From Mytilisepta virgata (Eukaryota; Mollusca; Bivalvia; Mytilida; Mytilidae), in the NCBI GenBank assembly GCA_028015205.1, contig CM051516.1:26154593-26218592 (forward strand): DNA of 64,000 bases, read 5' to 3'. Under the pieces are notes generated by a model, which did not search any database, was not told the DNA's origin, and worked only from the letters and a program-made list of their open reading frames with translations. Made by a program: the position numbers and the translations under genes. This document shows, piece by piece, positions 40,101 to 54,000 of this stretch (the first letter of the stretch is position 1; every line of letters starts with the position of its first letter).

Positions 40101-43100
40101 TTTACAAAATTTATATAAAATTTTATGACAGTACTTAGCATCAGACAAGAAAAAACCTTCTGAAAATTGGATAATCAGAAAATTTTTTCATGAAATAATT
40201 TTTACATTAGAATTTAAAATTTTTTGACTAGGTGATGGAAGAGAGTGCAAAAGATATCTTAGAAAGAGTTCCCAAGCCAATTAATATTGGTAATGTTATC
40301 GAGAAATATCCTGTCCTATATGAACAATCCATGAACACAGTATTAACACAGGAAGTCATCAGGTATGCAGAAATGTTTAGAATATTGTCCTGATAGTGTG
40401 ATTATTTTAGAATGATTAAGTCAGAATTGGGGAATTGGGAATTGGGTATTTATATCTTTTTGAAAGTAACTGAGAATCTGAAAAAAATTCTTGTACAGTG
40501 TATCATATTTCATACAAAATTTTAACAAATCAGAATTTAAAGGTTTTTTGCATAAACGTAATAAGGTTGCACAGAACTGCAAGTTTTAATTTTACACCCT
40601 TGGTATATTCTAGCAACCAATACTGTTGATTCATATTTATACCCCCCGCAAACGAAGTTTAGGGGATATATAGGTTTCAGTCTATGTCCTTCTGTCCTTC
40701 TGTCCGTCTGTCCGTCTGTCCGAAATAACGTTTGCAACTCCTACGAAACTTTATGGAGTGTTAGATCACATTATGGAGATGTGCATATTGTCAGGATTTT
40801 CTGTTTGGGCGAGCAGTTTCAAAAATATGATGATTTGAACTTTGTGTAGGCTTCAAAATAGACATGTTGCTGCAGGGGTTATCAGTCCCTTTCAGGACAG
40901 TTCTAGTATATGTAATGTTTTTTCTCTTTTTGTTTCTTTTTAGCTCACCTGGCCCGAAGGGCCAGGTGAGCTTTTCTCATCACTTGGCATCCGTCGTCTT
41001 CCGGCGTCGTCCAGCGTCGTCGTTAACATTTTACATTTTGAACTTCTTCTAGAGAACCACTGAATGGAATGAAACCAAACATGGCATGAATGTTCCTTAT
41101 GAGGTGCTGACCAAGTGTTGTTACTTTGTAGCCGATCCATCATCCAAGATGGCCGCCAGCGGGGAACTTAGTTTAACATAGGACCCTATGGGAAATGCAT
41201 ACAAATGACTTCTTTTAGAGAACCGTTGAATGGAATGAAACCAAACATGGCATGAATGTTCCTTATAAGATGCTGACCAAGTGTTGTTACTTTGTAGCTG
41301 ATCCATAATCCAAGATGGCCGCCAGCGGGGGACTTAGTTTAACATAGAACCCTATGGGAAATGCATACAAATGACTTCTTCTAGAGAACCGTTGAATGGA
41401 ATGAAACCAAACATGGCATGAATATTCCTTATTAGGAGCTGACCAAGTTTTGTTACTTTGTAGCCGATCCATCATCCAAGATGGCCGCCAGCGGGGAACT
41501 TAGTTTAACATAGGACCCTATGGGAAATGCATACAAATGACTTCTTTTAGAGAACCACTGAATGGAATGAAACTAAATCTGGCATGAATGAACCCTTATA
41601 AGGTGCTGACCAAGTGTTGTTACTTTGTAGCCGATCCATAATCCAAGATGGCCGCCAGAGGGGACTTAGTTTAACATAGGACCCTATGGGAAATGCATAC
41701 AAATGACTTCTTCTAGAGAACCGTTGAATGGAATGAAACCAAACATGGCATGAATGTTCCTTATGAGGTGCTGACCAAGTGTTGTTGCTTTGTAGCCGAT
41801 CCATAATCCAGGATGGCCGCCAGCAGGGGATTTAGTTTAACATATAACCCTATGGGAAATGCATACAAATGACTTCTTTTAGTGACCCACTTAATGGAAT
41901 GAAACCAAACATGGCATGAATATTCCTTATGAAGGGCTGACCAAGTGTTGTTACTTTGTAGCTGATCCATCATCCAAGATGGCCGCCAGCGGGGAACTTA
42001 GTTTAACATAGGACCCTATGGGAAATGCATACAAATGACTTCTTTTAGAGAACCACTGAATGGAATGAAACTAAATCTGGCATGAATGTTCCTTATGAGG
42101 TGCTGACCAAGTCTTGTTACTTTGTAGCTGATCCATCATCCAAGATGGCCGCCAGCGGGGGACTAAGTTTAACATTGGACCCTATGGGAAATGCATACAA
42201 ATGACTTCTTTTAGAGAACCACTGAATGGAATGTAACAAAACATAGCATGAATGTTCCTTATGAGGTGCTGACCAAGTGTTGTTACTTTGTTGCCGATCC
42301 ATCATCCAAGATGTTTAGAAGTCTATCAGAAAATTGTAAAAAAAATTCTGAATGGTCACAACTTGACCACATATTCAAAAATAATAATGATAAGATGTCA
42401 CGGGGGCATTTTAAACTAGTTCATTGTAAGACTACACTAAGATGACCTGTTTTTAATTTTAAATACTGTGTCAAATTAATCTTGGTCTCAATCATTATAT
42501 AATTTTACATAATTTCCAAAATCACATTAGATACAGGTGAGCGACACAGGCTCTTGAGAGCCTCTAGTTTTATTTTGGGAGGGGGTGCACTGCAGAACTA
42601 CAACTTTAGTTATACAGTAAAATGCAATCTTGGTCTCAATCATTATATAATTTTACATAATTTCCAAAATCACATTAGATGCAGGTGAGCGACACAGGCT
42701 CTTGAGAGCCTCTAGTTTTATTTTGGGAGGGGGTGCACTGCAGAACTACAACTTTAGTTATACAGTAAAATGCATATTTTATAAAGTATTAATTTCTAGA
42801 AATTACAAAACCACAACAACTGGTTTCTTTGAAACAACCTGTTTTTGTCAAGTGTTGAAAATGGGATCTGTAAATGGATCAGAGTATTATTTTTGGACTT
42901 TCAACATTTGGAATTTTTTGGGTTTTTTTTATGAAAAGATACCTATGAAAGCATACCAACTTTTTGATGAAGTTCAATACTTTTGTTGTTTGCTTATTGC
43001 TTATTTTGTATGAAATAAATTAAAATATGAACAGTAGAAAACATTCTGTTGTAACATACATGTATCTGTAAACAAAAGCTATGTCTTTTTTTTTAAGTCT

Positions 43101-46100
43101 AGTATATTATGTAATTTTGCTTATTGTAAATATGTAATGATTATGAGGTTCAATTTTACATAATTTAAGATTTATATCATGTTTTGGTAATAAAAATCAC
43201 GGGGGCATTTTAAACTAGTTCATTGATATTTTACGTTGAATTATAACTGTTGAATTGTAAAATTAAAAAGAGTTACATATAATGTATCTAAGAGATTTCA
43301 TGCATGATACATATATTAGTATTTATCCTAGGGGCAGGAGAAACTGATTTGGAATTTTACTACTTGTATGACTGCTGTTTGTACAATGAAACTCAAAAAA
43401 AAAATGTACATTGTATTTTCTACATTGGAAGTAGAAAAATGTGTAAAATTTTCATTGTTTTGATTAATATTTCATGTGACCAGTTTGTTAAACTGGATGT
43501 GCACATTTTGACCAAGTGAATCTTGTCCCCATAATGCTCAAGATGTCACAAATATTGGTTTAAAATCTACTTCAAAGATCAAGGTTACACAGTTTAAGTT
43601 TGCAGACCATTGGCGCATGTTCAGAATCTGAACTTTCTATCTTCAATATTCTTTCAAGTTAAATTATGATACTTTGTACGATTGTACCCCAACACTAGAA
43701 TTTGTGTTGCAAAGTCAAAAGTGTTAAATCTTTCTTGAAAGTTGCAGGCACAAATTTAATGTAACTTTGTAGATTTAAATCAATCAAATCAAATTTATTG
43801 CTCTAATTACGCCCAATTAAGGGCCAATGGCAAATATACAATGAACTACAAAACAACAAAAACTTACCAATAACATGAATAGCATTTGTGCTATAATAAA
43901 CATGATACTAAATGCCTCCTGTCCTCAGTGCTAGCGACTGTTTTAAAAAGAAACCAAGTAATTTCACATGTTCTTTGTTTTTTCACATGTTTTGAGGATT
44001 TAAAATTATTTTAAGTTTCTGGGAATCATCAATATTGATTTAAAAATCAATCTTGACAACAATTCAAGATTGTTGACAAGATTGATTATATTCAGAAATA
44101 TTTGTCTAATATTTTTATTTATATTACGTTTAAGAAGAAAGTGATATTCATCTTCAATTACATTACATGAATTAAATTTCTTGTTTAAATCCATGTTCAC
44201 TTATCATGCCGTTTCTCTTTTATGAGAACTGGTCAGTGTTATATCATGGCACTTGTATGGCTGTTCTACACCACTGGAAAGTTTGTTGCAATTACAATTG
44301 TGTGTACACTCCATCAGACTTTGTATGATTGTTTTCCACCACTAGACATTGTGTTGCAATGTTAGTTGAAGTCTCTGCTTTGAAGGTCATGGTCTCATCT
44401 TCAATTTTGCACATTTTGGGTCTGTTTACAAATTGTGTTCGCTCTTTGTTCTTAATACTGCATGGGATGAAGATCAAGGTCACAAAATTTGAATTTTTTG
44501 TGTCATTCACAGATGTAAACAAGAATGGTATTTAAGTGCTAAATAAAACATGGCAATCCTACCAGTTTTTGTTGTGTATTTTGCAGGTATAACAGACTAT
44601 TGAGTGTGATACACAGTAGTTTACAGGATCTTCTGAAGGCATTGAAAGGTTTGGTGGTGTTGTCTCAGGAGTTAGAAATGATGGCTAACAGTCTGTATGA
44701 TAACAGTGTACCAGGCATGTGGTCTAAAAAGGTAGGTCTGTGGAAAATATTCAGATTTTTTATTGTACAAGTCAAATAATTGTTCGGACAAGTGTCTCCA
44801 ATTTCTTTCTTTTTTTTGTATAGGCTTATTGAATAAGATGATTTGTTTCAATATTTTTTCAATTTGTAATAGAAGGCAACTGATGGAAAGTCTGTTATTC
44901 TATATAAGGCATTTACTTTTGTAAAGAAAGAGACATAATAAAATGGATCCACTATGAAAATGTTATCATTGTGAATTATTATTTTATATTTCCAGGCATA
45001 CCCATCACTGAAACCTTTAGCCCAGTGGGTAACAGATCTGGAGATGAGGATGCAGTTTATCACAAACTGGATAGATAATGGCATACCCTCTGTAAGTATT
45101 CAAATTAAATCGAATAAGCCTTTTTATTATTTTATTGTATCTTAAAGATTTTTTAGGATGTAATTTTTGCCTTTTTGTCAGAATATCTCATTATATTGTT
45201 TTTCCAGTTGACAGTATTTATTATCTCCCCTTTTTGCCTGAAAGTTTTCTGGCATTTGGCAGATTTCTGGATTTTGACCATTTTAGTCTTTATATACTCC
45301 TATATAAAATAATGGTTTCTTCCCAATTCCTGGTTTCTGGCACCTTTCACCCATGTAACTACAGGTTTGCCTGTTTTGTGAAATGGAGCATATTATAGAT
45401 TTGATAAATGAAATAGTAGGTATCATGTGCAGGAAAAGGTAAATCTGCTGATTTTAACAATAAATAACATGGATTTAACTTATTGTATCACTTTTCTAAG
45501 GCCTGATAGGTGTAGTTACAAATAAGGGGAAGTAAAAAAATCAGTAATTGGAAAGTAATCAATTAAGGCAAGACATGTTAATAAAGTAAAAATTAATTAT
45601 TGTTTTCCATCTTGTAGCAATATTGCCAATGAGAAACCAGAGTGAGTTATCTTTTCCTAACCAATGTAGGTAAGGGAGATAATAAATTTGTCTCCCTTTT
45701 AGCCTCAGGACAAAAGAGAGAGAATTTAATTATCTCTCTTACCTACATTGGTTAGGAAAAGATAACTCACTCTGGTTCCTCATTGACAAAACAGTAGCAA
45801 CATGATTTTTATTGTATTTATACTTCGTTATATATTTCAGTGTTTCTGGATATCTGGATTCTTCTTCCCACAAGCTTTCCTGACTGGTACCCTGCAGAAT
45901 TATGCAAGGAGCAAAGTCATTTCTATTGATACGATCTCCTTTGGTTTCAAGGTATGAGCTTAAAACTTGTGTATCAATCAGTAATGTTAATGTTTGCAGC
46001 CTAATTTTAAACCCTTCCCAGCAAGTTTTAATTTTTTTTTTAGTGGCTTGGAGGTTTTGATTTTAAAATATTTTACTAGATGTGAAATTTTTGTTTTTAT

Positions 46101-47976
46101 CTTGTGTTTGCTTTAATTGTGATATTGTTTCAGTTATCCCTTAATGGAAATCAGTTTATATTTATTCTGTTTTTATGCTTCATAAATAAAATGCCAGGTT
46201 TATGCAGATTAATCTTTCAGAATTTTTTTTCTGAGATTGAAAATTAATGAAACTAACGCTTAAAGTCGGTTTTTGTATCTATATATGTGTATGTTGTATC
46301 ATAACCCAATCCTTGAATATCCTGGGCTCAGTTTCATAATACATTTCATATTTAAATTTTCTGTGGTCAAAAATTTTTATTTGAAAACATAAACATTGGA
46401 TATTTATGAATTTGTAAAATTTTTAAAAAAGATAGTTGAAAATTAAATGTTTCTTTAGCTTCATTTAATTGCAACACACTTAAAATGTAAACCAAGTGAA
46501 AATTCAAGGTTGCATTAAATTCTTTTCATTTCATTTTTCACAGAACTGTTATAGTTAAATTAAATATCTCATCTTTAATCTGCTATTAGTTTTTGTATTG
46601 TCAGAGTAGTTGCCATTGAAGCATGTATGTACTCTCACAGATTTTATGCTCTATTGAGCAGTAAAAATTATTTTTTGAGGCACATGGATGCATTTATATA
46701 AATAATACTGCAGAAATTCAATTTGAAAAATATAATATATGCAATTATCAATTTAAAAAGTGGATTCTGATTTTAAGATGTTATGAAACTGAACTTAGGT
46801 AAACAATCAAAAGAGTTTCCATGTATCATATTGGCTTAGGTAGACAAAATTTTTTATCTTTAAAACTGCAAAAAATCTTAAATGATGGTATTTTCTGGTT
46901 TATCTTAAGTATTTAATGAAAATTTAATTATGTTTCTGCAAATAATATACCTTTTCACAAAAAAATTAAACTACAAATTTTTTATAATTTTAGTATATTC
47001 AGTATGCAAATTTGTATAATATTTATGATACTATAAATGAGTCTCAGTGAAAATGGCCTTGCAATACCATGAACTATGATACATGGCAAGCAAGGTTTGA
47101 TTTGGATATTATATGACTGTGATATTATTTTTTATGCGGAACATAATATTATTCAATCGTTATGACTTGTTTTTAGATTTTAGCAAAGGTAAACTCAGCA
47201 TGATAGATAGTGCTGTTATGGTCAAGCACTATTATATATATATATACTACACATTATTCGCTTGGGATTTTCTCGGTGTTTTATACATATATTTGCTGTA
47301 GATTGGATATAAGGGTTTTTTTTTTATTTTTTAGACACAATTTGCATGCATTTTGTATATTATGATATAAACTATAGATGTAGACTTTTTATTAGCTGTT
47401 TATATCCTATTTATATAATTAGAGATTTAATCATTTTGATCATTCTTTGTATCTGAATTCTTAGCTTTTTCCTATCATTCCTGATGAAATGGCTTGGAAA
47501 TCAGAGTTGGTTTCCCTTTAATTTATCTCTTAAATCTGTATTAGAAAACAAATTGTCATATGTATCACCTCTTCAGCATTGATCATATACATATTCATTA
47601 AGTAGTAGTGTCCTTCAGAATTTGAACTTTAAGTACTTATCAGGAAGTCTGTAAAGCTATATTGTTCATCTTTTTCCCCGGTGATATACCGATACTGAGA
47701 ATACATGTACTTGTAAAAGAATCCCCAAGTTTCTAATTAAGTTAAATTACATTGCTTTTCCTTGAAACTTGTACATACTTATCTTGGTGGGTGACATATC
47801 TGATGGGGGAACAGGTCAAGGTCACTACATACCGGTAAATAGTATCACAGGAATTGTATATATGTCTTCATCATTAATTTATATTCTAGTATTCATACTA
47901 TTTCTGGAAATTGCATCAAATTGAAAAGAAGATTGAAAAGGGACAAAATCACCTTTTTATACTAAAGAACCAAGGC

Positions 47977-48023
<47 letters not shown>

Positions 48024-51000
48024 CTATGTGCTATTTGAAAAGTTTTTTAACTTTTATAAGTAATTAGGCAGCACCACAGATTAGGAAAGATTTGCTTAAA
48101 ATTTGGTGTACATTTTCTCTCGTATTTTTTTTCCCTAAAGTCATTGTATTTTGTCTTTTCATCTTTTCTTCCCTCAAATTTAAAAGTCCATCCTCACTTA
48201 TTTGATATTCTTTTCAGTTCATACAGATAAGGTGCATAGCAGTGAACCTTGACCTTGACCCTAAAATTTGTGATGTAAATAAAAAAATGACCCTGAAATC
48301 AAATAAAGAGTGGTATAACTATTCTTCTATATGTCTATAAGATGGTAAAGGTTATGGAGTGACCTTCAATTTATACCAGAGTAACAGGTTGATATGTAAA
48401 TGCAAAATTATAAGATCTTATGTACAAAATAATGCTTGATAAGGAGATTTTAGGTTTCTTTTTGGGACAAATATTTTTTTTTAAAAACAAAATGAAAAAA
48501 AATAAAATAAGATTAATGAAATCTGACAGCTTTATTTTAAACCTCTGTCAATAATGTTTCAAATATCACTGAACTCAAGAGAACTGACAGTTTCATGTAC
48601 ATGTAGAAATACAAAATAGAATGTCAACAAATTTCCTAAGGTCATTTCTTGTGATTTTATCGTAAGATGTCCTATTGACCTTTAATTACCTGAAAATCAG
48701 GTTGATTGTCACATTTGTCTGGGTAACAATTAGTAAATGTCTATCGATCTACGAAATTGAACCTTTCATTATTTTGTAATCTCGTGTAACAGTTAGTGTG
48801 AGAAAATAGTGTGATATAATAACACCTACTCACTAGCAGCTGAGATTTATGTTCACTGAGAATCAAGATAATATTTCTATCATTCGTTTACATGTATTTT
48901 ATATATAAAACTGAAAAGGTATGGGCTAAGCAATCCTTGAAAAGAAACCAAATTAGTTTGTATTATATTCTTTAATCATTTTGGTTTTGTAACCAAAATG
49001 TAGATTTAATCAACTTTAGTCAAAATTTGATACTTCTTAGGTAAAAACATTTTAGGGGTTTTATGGAATTGAATACAAAATCTTCCTCGTATCATGTCAA
49101 GGCTCATGTATCGAATGTTTTTATTTTATGACAAATTCAATGCTGGAAAAGAGCCATCAAGGAAAAAGAAATTTTCATAGTAATTTCTTCTAACAAATAT
49201 CTTGTCTCTTTCTGTCTGTTTGATCCAACTGGATTTTGTCTCATTAACTCTTATCCATACATGTGACAAATTCAGAATGGGAATGGGTGAGATTTTGCTG
49301 ATTTAAAGGTAAGATTGGGGTGAGATTTTTGTTTTCATCAAAATACAAACTTATTTTATAATTCACAATTAAAATTTTTCATTCAATATTTAAGTTATGT
49401 AATCTTTTCATCAATTATATATACTTTATTTATTACATTGAGTGTAGTGAAATACTGGGATTTCCGAGTGAAATCAAATCCGATAATTCACCCAGTGAAA
49501 TCAAAAGTCATATTTCACTCTAGAAAGTGACGTAACAATTGCCGTTGCCAACGACGTTGCTATACAATGATCGACGCGTAGTAATATAAAAACCATAATT
49601 CTTTGTATTTTCTTGTTATATATTCTGAATACATGGAATATTTCAATGTAATAAACAGAATAACTAATCTCAAAATTCGAATACCAAAGATCTACAACTC
49701 GTGACCGAAAAACACTAGTAATTCACTCTTGCGCCACGCACACTCGTGAATTAATGTTGTTCGGTAACTCGTAGATTTTTAGGTGATCGCATTTCAAGAT
49801 TAGTTATACTATAAATATTTAATGTAATGATCATTAGCCGGAATTTCCGCTTTAGTACATTGAGCATGCTTATTTCTTATCCCATATCCTTACATTTCAT
49901 AAACATCTAAGAAAATAAAAATGTCGCCATTCCAATCATAGTATATGTTTTCAGTTTCTCAATTTTAAATAAGTATTCCTAATTACATGTTAGTCATGAA
50001 CTTTTATTAATTACATAACTGAATATAAAGTCTGTCAAAACTTCTATACTTCTGCATGATGTAAAATTATGCAATATTACAGATTAAAAGCATTATTAAA
50101 ACACTAATGCCTATTTCAACCACAAAACAACATCTGCAGAAAATCTATATATTAAGAGAGTCAGCACTTCTTTTACATATAAACTAGGTCATGCATAAGT
50201 TTTGTCAACATAATAAATTCATACAAATTATATGTTTGATTATTAATTTTCTTATCATGAAATGTGCATTAAGATAAAATCATGTCAAAAGTACTGAAGT
50301 TTAAAGGAGAGTTGGGGAATAGATTGTTTATCAGATTTGTATGTACTTTCAGACGTCTGTATTTTTAAAAGAGTTTTTGTTAATCCTTTGACAAAATGAA
50401 TTTTTATATTTATTCCCCACACAGCATTAAACACCAACCAATAAATCCATCTTTCCTGAACCTTTACAACTGTACTACTATTTTACATGTACAATATAAG
50501 TTATCTTTGGTCAGATTTAAAACAGGAACCTTTGACCCAGTAAACAAGCTCCAGTTTGACAGATTCCTAAGTTATCTCCTTATTTCATACATTTTTAAAT
50601 GATTTCCCAATATCTTCCAAAACTGGGACATTTATGTATATTTAATTTACAAGATTTGGAATTGCCCTACTCATGAATTAATCTAAGGGCCATTTACATC
50701 TGTGGCCCGTGTACTTCATTTATTTAGCTTTATTCACAAGTAAAGATAATATATGAATATTTAAAGTTATTATTAAAATTTAACCTTTATTAATTTAATT
50801 TATACAAATACTAAGTGACAGATGGGTCCTTGCATGTATATGAAGGATAGACTTATAGTTCCTTGGAAATATCCTCCTCCTAAACTGAAGGTGGGGGACA
50901 CGATTTAGTACAGAGGAGAGGGGCTAGAAAACATTTTTGAGTGGAAATTTTTATATTTTTAGATAGTAAATTAAGATACAAAAGAAGCATGGGTTATAAA

Positions 51001-54000
51001 TATCCCTACCAACAAAATGATGAAAATTGATGCCCCTCTATTCCAATTGAGACCTCAGATTTTCACTAGAAAGTTATAAAACCTATTTTTTGTATTACCT
51101 TTTGAAAATTAAAACCAACCAAAAAGTTTTTAAATTGAGACTTTCCCTGTTTTTAAAGGAAAAACAACTCTAAAATTTTTAAAACAGAGAATTTTACCTT
51201 TTTAAGAGGAAAAAGAAAAGTTTACACTGAGAATTTTGTACAGTACCTTGACCTTACAAGGATATATGTAGGTATAAAACAGCTGTCATAAAATTATACA
51301 ATATAATCTAACTGGACAATATTTCATCATGTAAAGTTCTGACACATTCATAGAAATTATCCAGGATGTCCTGACATGAGACACAACACAGGCTAAAATT
51401 TAACATGGATTTACGTAGTTTTAACAATTTTTAACCATTCAAGGACAACTTTTTAATTAAAAATAGATATAGATTGAAAATAAGCATTCAAATAAATTCA
51501 TTAAATATATTTGTATAGTAAATAATTACATTATTTGTGTGGGAAGCAATATCTAAATCTGAAATTTAAGAATGAACTTTTCACCCTAAATGGTACTAGT
51601 ACTAGCAGTCATAATTGATTTAATTTCAAATGTATATTTTAGTAGGTAATTAAATAAAACAAATTAATCCTGTTTTGAATTTAATTTTTTAAACCCAATA
51701 TTCCTATTTTGAATATACCATGATCTTCTTATTTGTAAATCACGATTTTTTGTCATTTATTTACTAATAACTCCAAGTCTTTGCCAGTACATGAAATGAC
51801 GTAAATTTAAATGTCCATGACCTTATATGACCCGTAAAATACTTTATTTATTATTTGTCCCTGTTACTGTATGTTAAGAGCCAGTTTTGATAAGATTTTG
51901 TTGATGAGTTTTAAAACATCTTTTTATTTCTAATCTTTAAATTTTCTTTGGTACTTATAGGTTCTTGACAAGCTGTACTTTTAGATATATAATCAGAAAA
52001 GACTTTCACCTCAGATAATATAGTATTATTTGTGAATTTGTACTTTTTATGGTCGATATTATCAGTTTTAAATGTATCAACATCATAACATTATCATACA
52101 AACACATGTACTTCAGAAAAAACACAAGGGTTAAGAAAAATATGAAAGTAGTTGCTATCTGTAAACATCGGTCAGTGAAACAAATTTTTCATAATTTTAG
52201 TATGTTAATCAATATTTGAACTGTTGAATAGGCTTAGTACTTGGCTGAAAGTTGAAAATGGCTAATTCATATCTTAAAAAGTTGAACTTTATTGATTTTA
52301 TTCAGACATGTCTTCCAGAGAAACAAAAACATTTTACTTATTCGATTTTCAATGTAAAAGGGAAATAACTCTTCCTATGAGATTATTTACATCCCAAAAA
52401 TGCACAAAGGGCATGCAAATATTGAAATAATTGTTTTACAAATTTTAAGACAGGTTTGAGTTCATCATTTCAGATTTTAAAAATTTTCAACATCAATTAT
52501 TTTTTTGTTGTCATCACTTGCCGTCCGTCGTCCGTCCGTCTGTAAATTTTTACATTTTGATCTTCTCCTCTGAAACCCCTATAGGCCCAAATGAACTGAA
52601 ACTTAGTGTGAAGCATCTATGGAAGGACCTTTATAAAGTTTGCATATTTCGTTCCAGTCAGACTAATATGACCGCCATGATGAATTCTTGTATCTGATTG
52701 GTGAAAATTTCAAAAATCTTCTCCTCTGAAACCACAAAGCCAACTGAACTGTAACTTGGTATGAAGCATCTATGGATGGACCTTTATACATTTTGCATAT
52801 TTTGTTCCGGTCAAAGAACTTATATGGCCGCCATGATCAATTCTTTTTTTTGATTGGTCAAAATTTCAACAACAAAAAATTCTGAAACCGCAAAGCCAAA
52901 TGAGCTGTAACTCGGTATAAAGCATCTTTGGAAGGACCTTTATAAAATTTGCATATTTCGTCCCAGTCGGACAGCTAATATGACAGCTATGATGAATTTT
53001 ATTTTTGATTGGTCGAAATTTCAAAAATCTCCTCCTCTGAAACCATATAGTCAAATTAACTGATACTTGGTATGAAACATCTAAGGAAGTTCCATTACAA
53101 GTTTATTTTGTAATAAAATGGATTGATTGTGGGACTGTCAGGTGACCTATAGAGGCTCAATTCTCTTGAGCCTCTTGTTTAAATACATTTAGTTACAGTT
53201 CTTAAAAAGAAAAAAAAACATTATTCATAGAGTAGTAGACTTGACATGAAAAATTACACACAATTACTGGTAATTAAATTTTAGAAAGTAACACCGACGA
53301 GTATTAATCATGCCCTTTTCTCATTCAGTCAAAATGTGCAGAGTAAGCATTTTATCTTCTGATCATAATTGTCAGTAATTTCCTATATTACATAACACAC
53401 ATAATTTATAGGCTTAGTAAGTTTTTCATGTAAAATTATAAACAACATCAGCTCTGTACTTTGCATGTCAAATTAGGGACATTTAATAAGCACTGGACAC
53501 TGAAAATCCAATGTCACCATGAAGGATACAAGAACTGCCAATTAAATTTAAATCATGTAACTGTAAAATATGGTCTGCATTTATCTAAAAATAAACTCAT
53601 TAGTAAAAAGTGCATTGGGGTCATATCAGTTCACTTTTTCTCTCTCTCTCTCTAATACATGAATTTGTGAGCTGCATTCAATAAAAAAAAATTTTGTAAT
53701 TAATTGAATAATAAATACTTTAACTTTAAATATTTTATACGGCAAATGACCAAATTGGATAATATAAAGGAAATACATGTCAACCAAAATACCCCCCACA
53801 AGACAATTAAAAGCTCATTTTTATACACCCGTCAAAATTTTGACCGGTCGTATTATATGGTATACAAATGTCCGGCGTCCGTCCGTTTATCCATCTGTCC
53901 GTCTGTCCGTCGTAAACATGTCGTAAAAATTTCATGAAAATTAGCATAGTTGTTTCTTATGATGGTCAAACGATCTGTATACTTTTTGGTGAAAATAAGA

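Noticed and set aside
40940..42305. Series of minus-strand open frames reading [18 protein letters not shown] and [19 protein letters not shown]
   Set aside because: They are the same frame repeated in each 166-bp unit of element C, so they reflect the tandem array, not a gene family.
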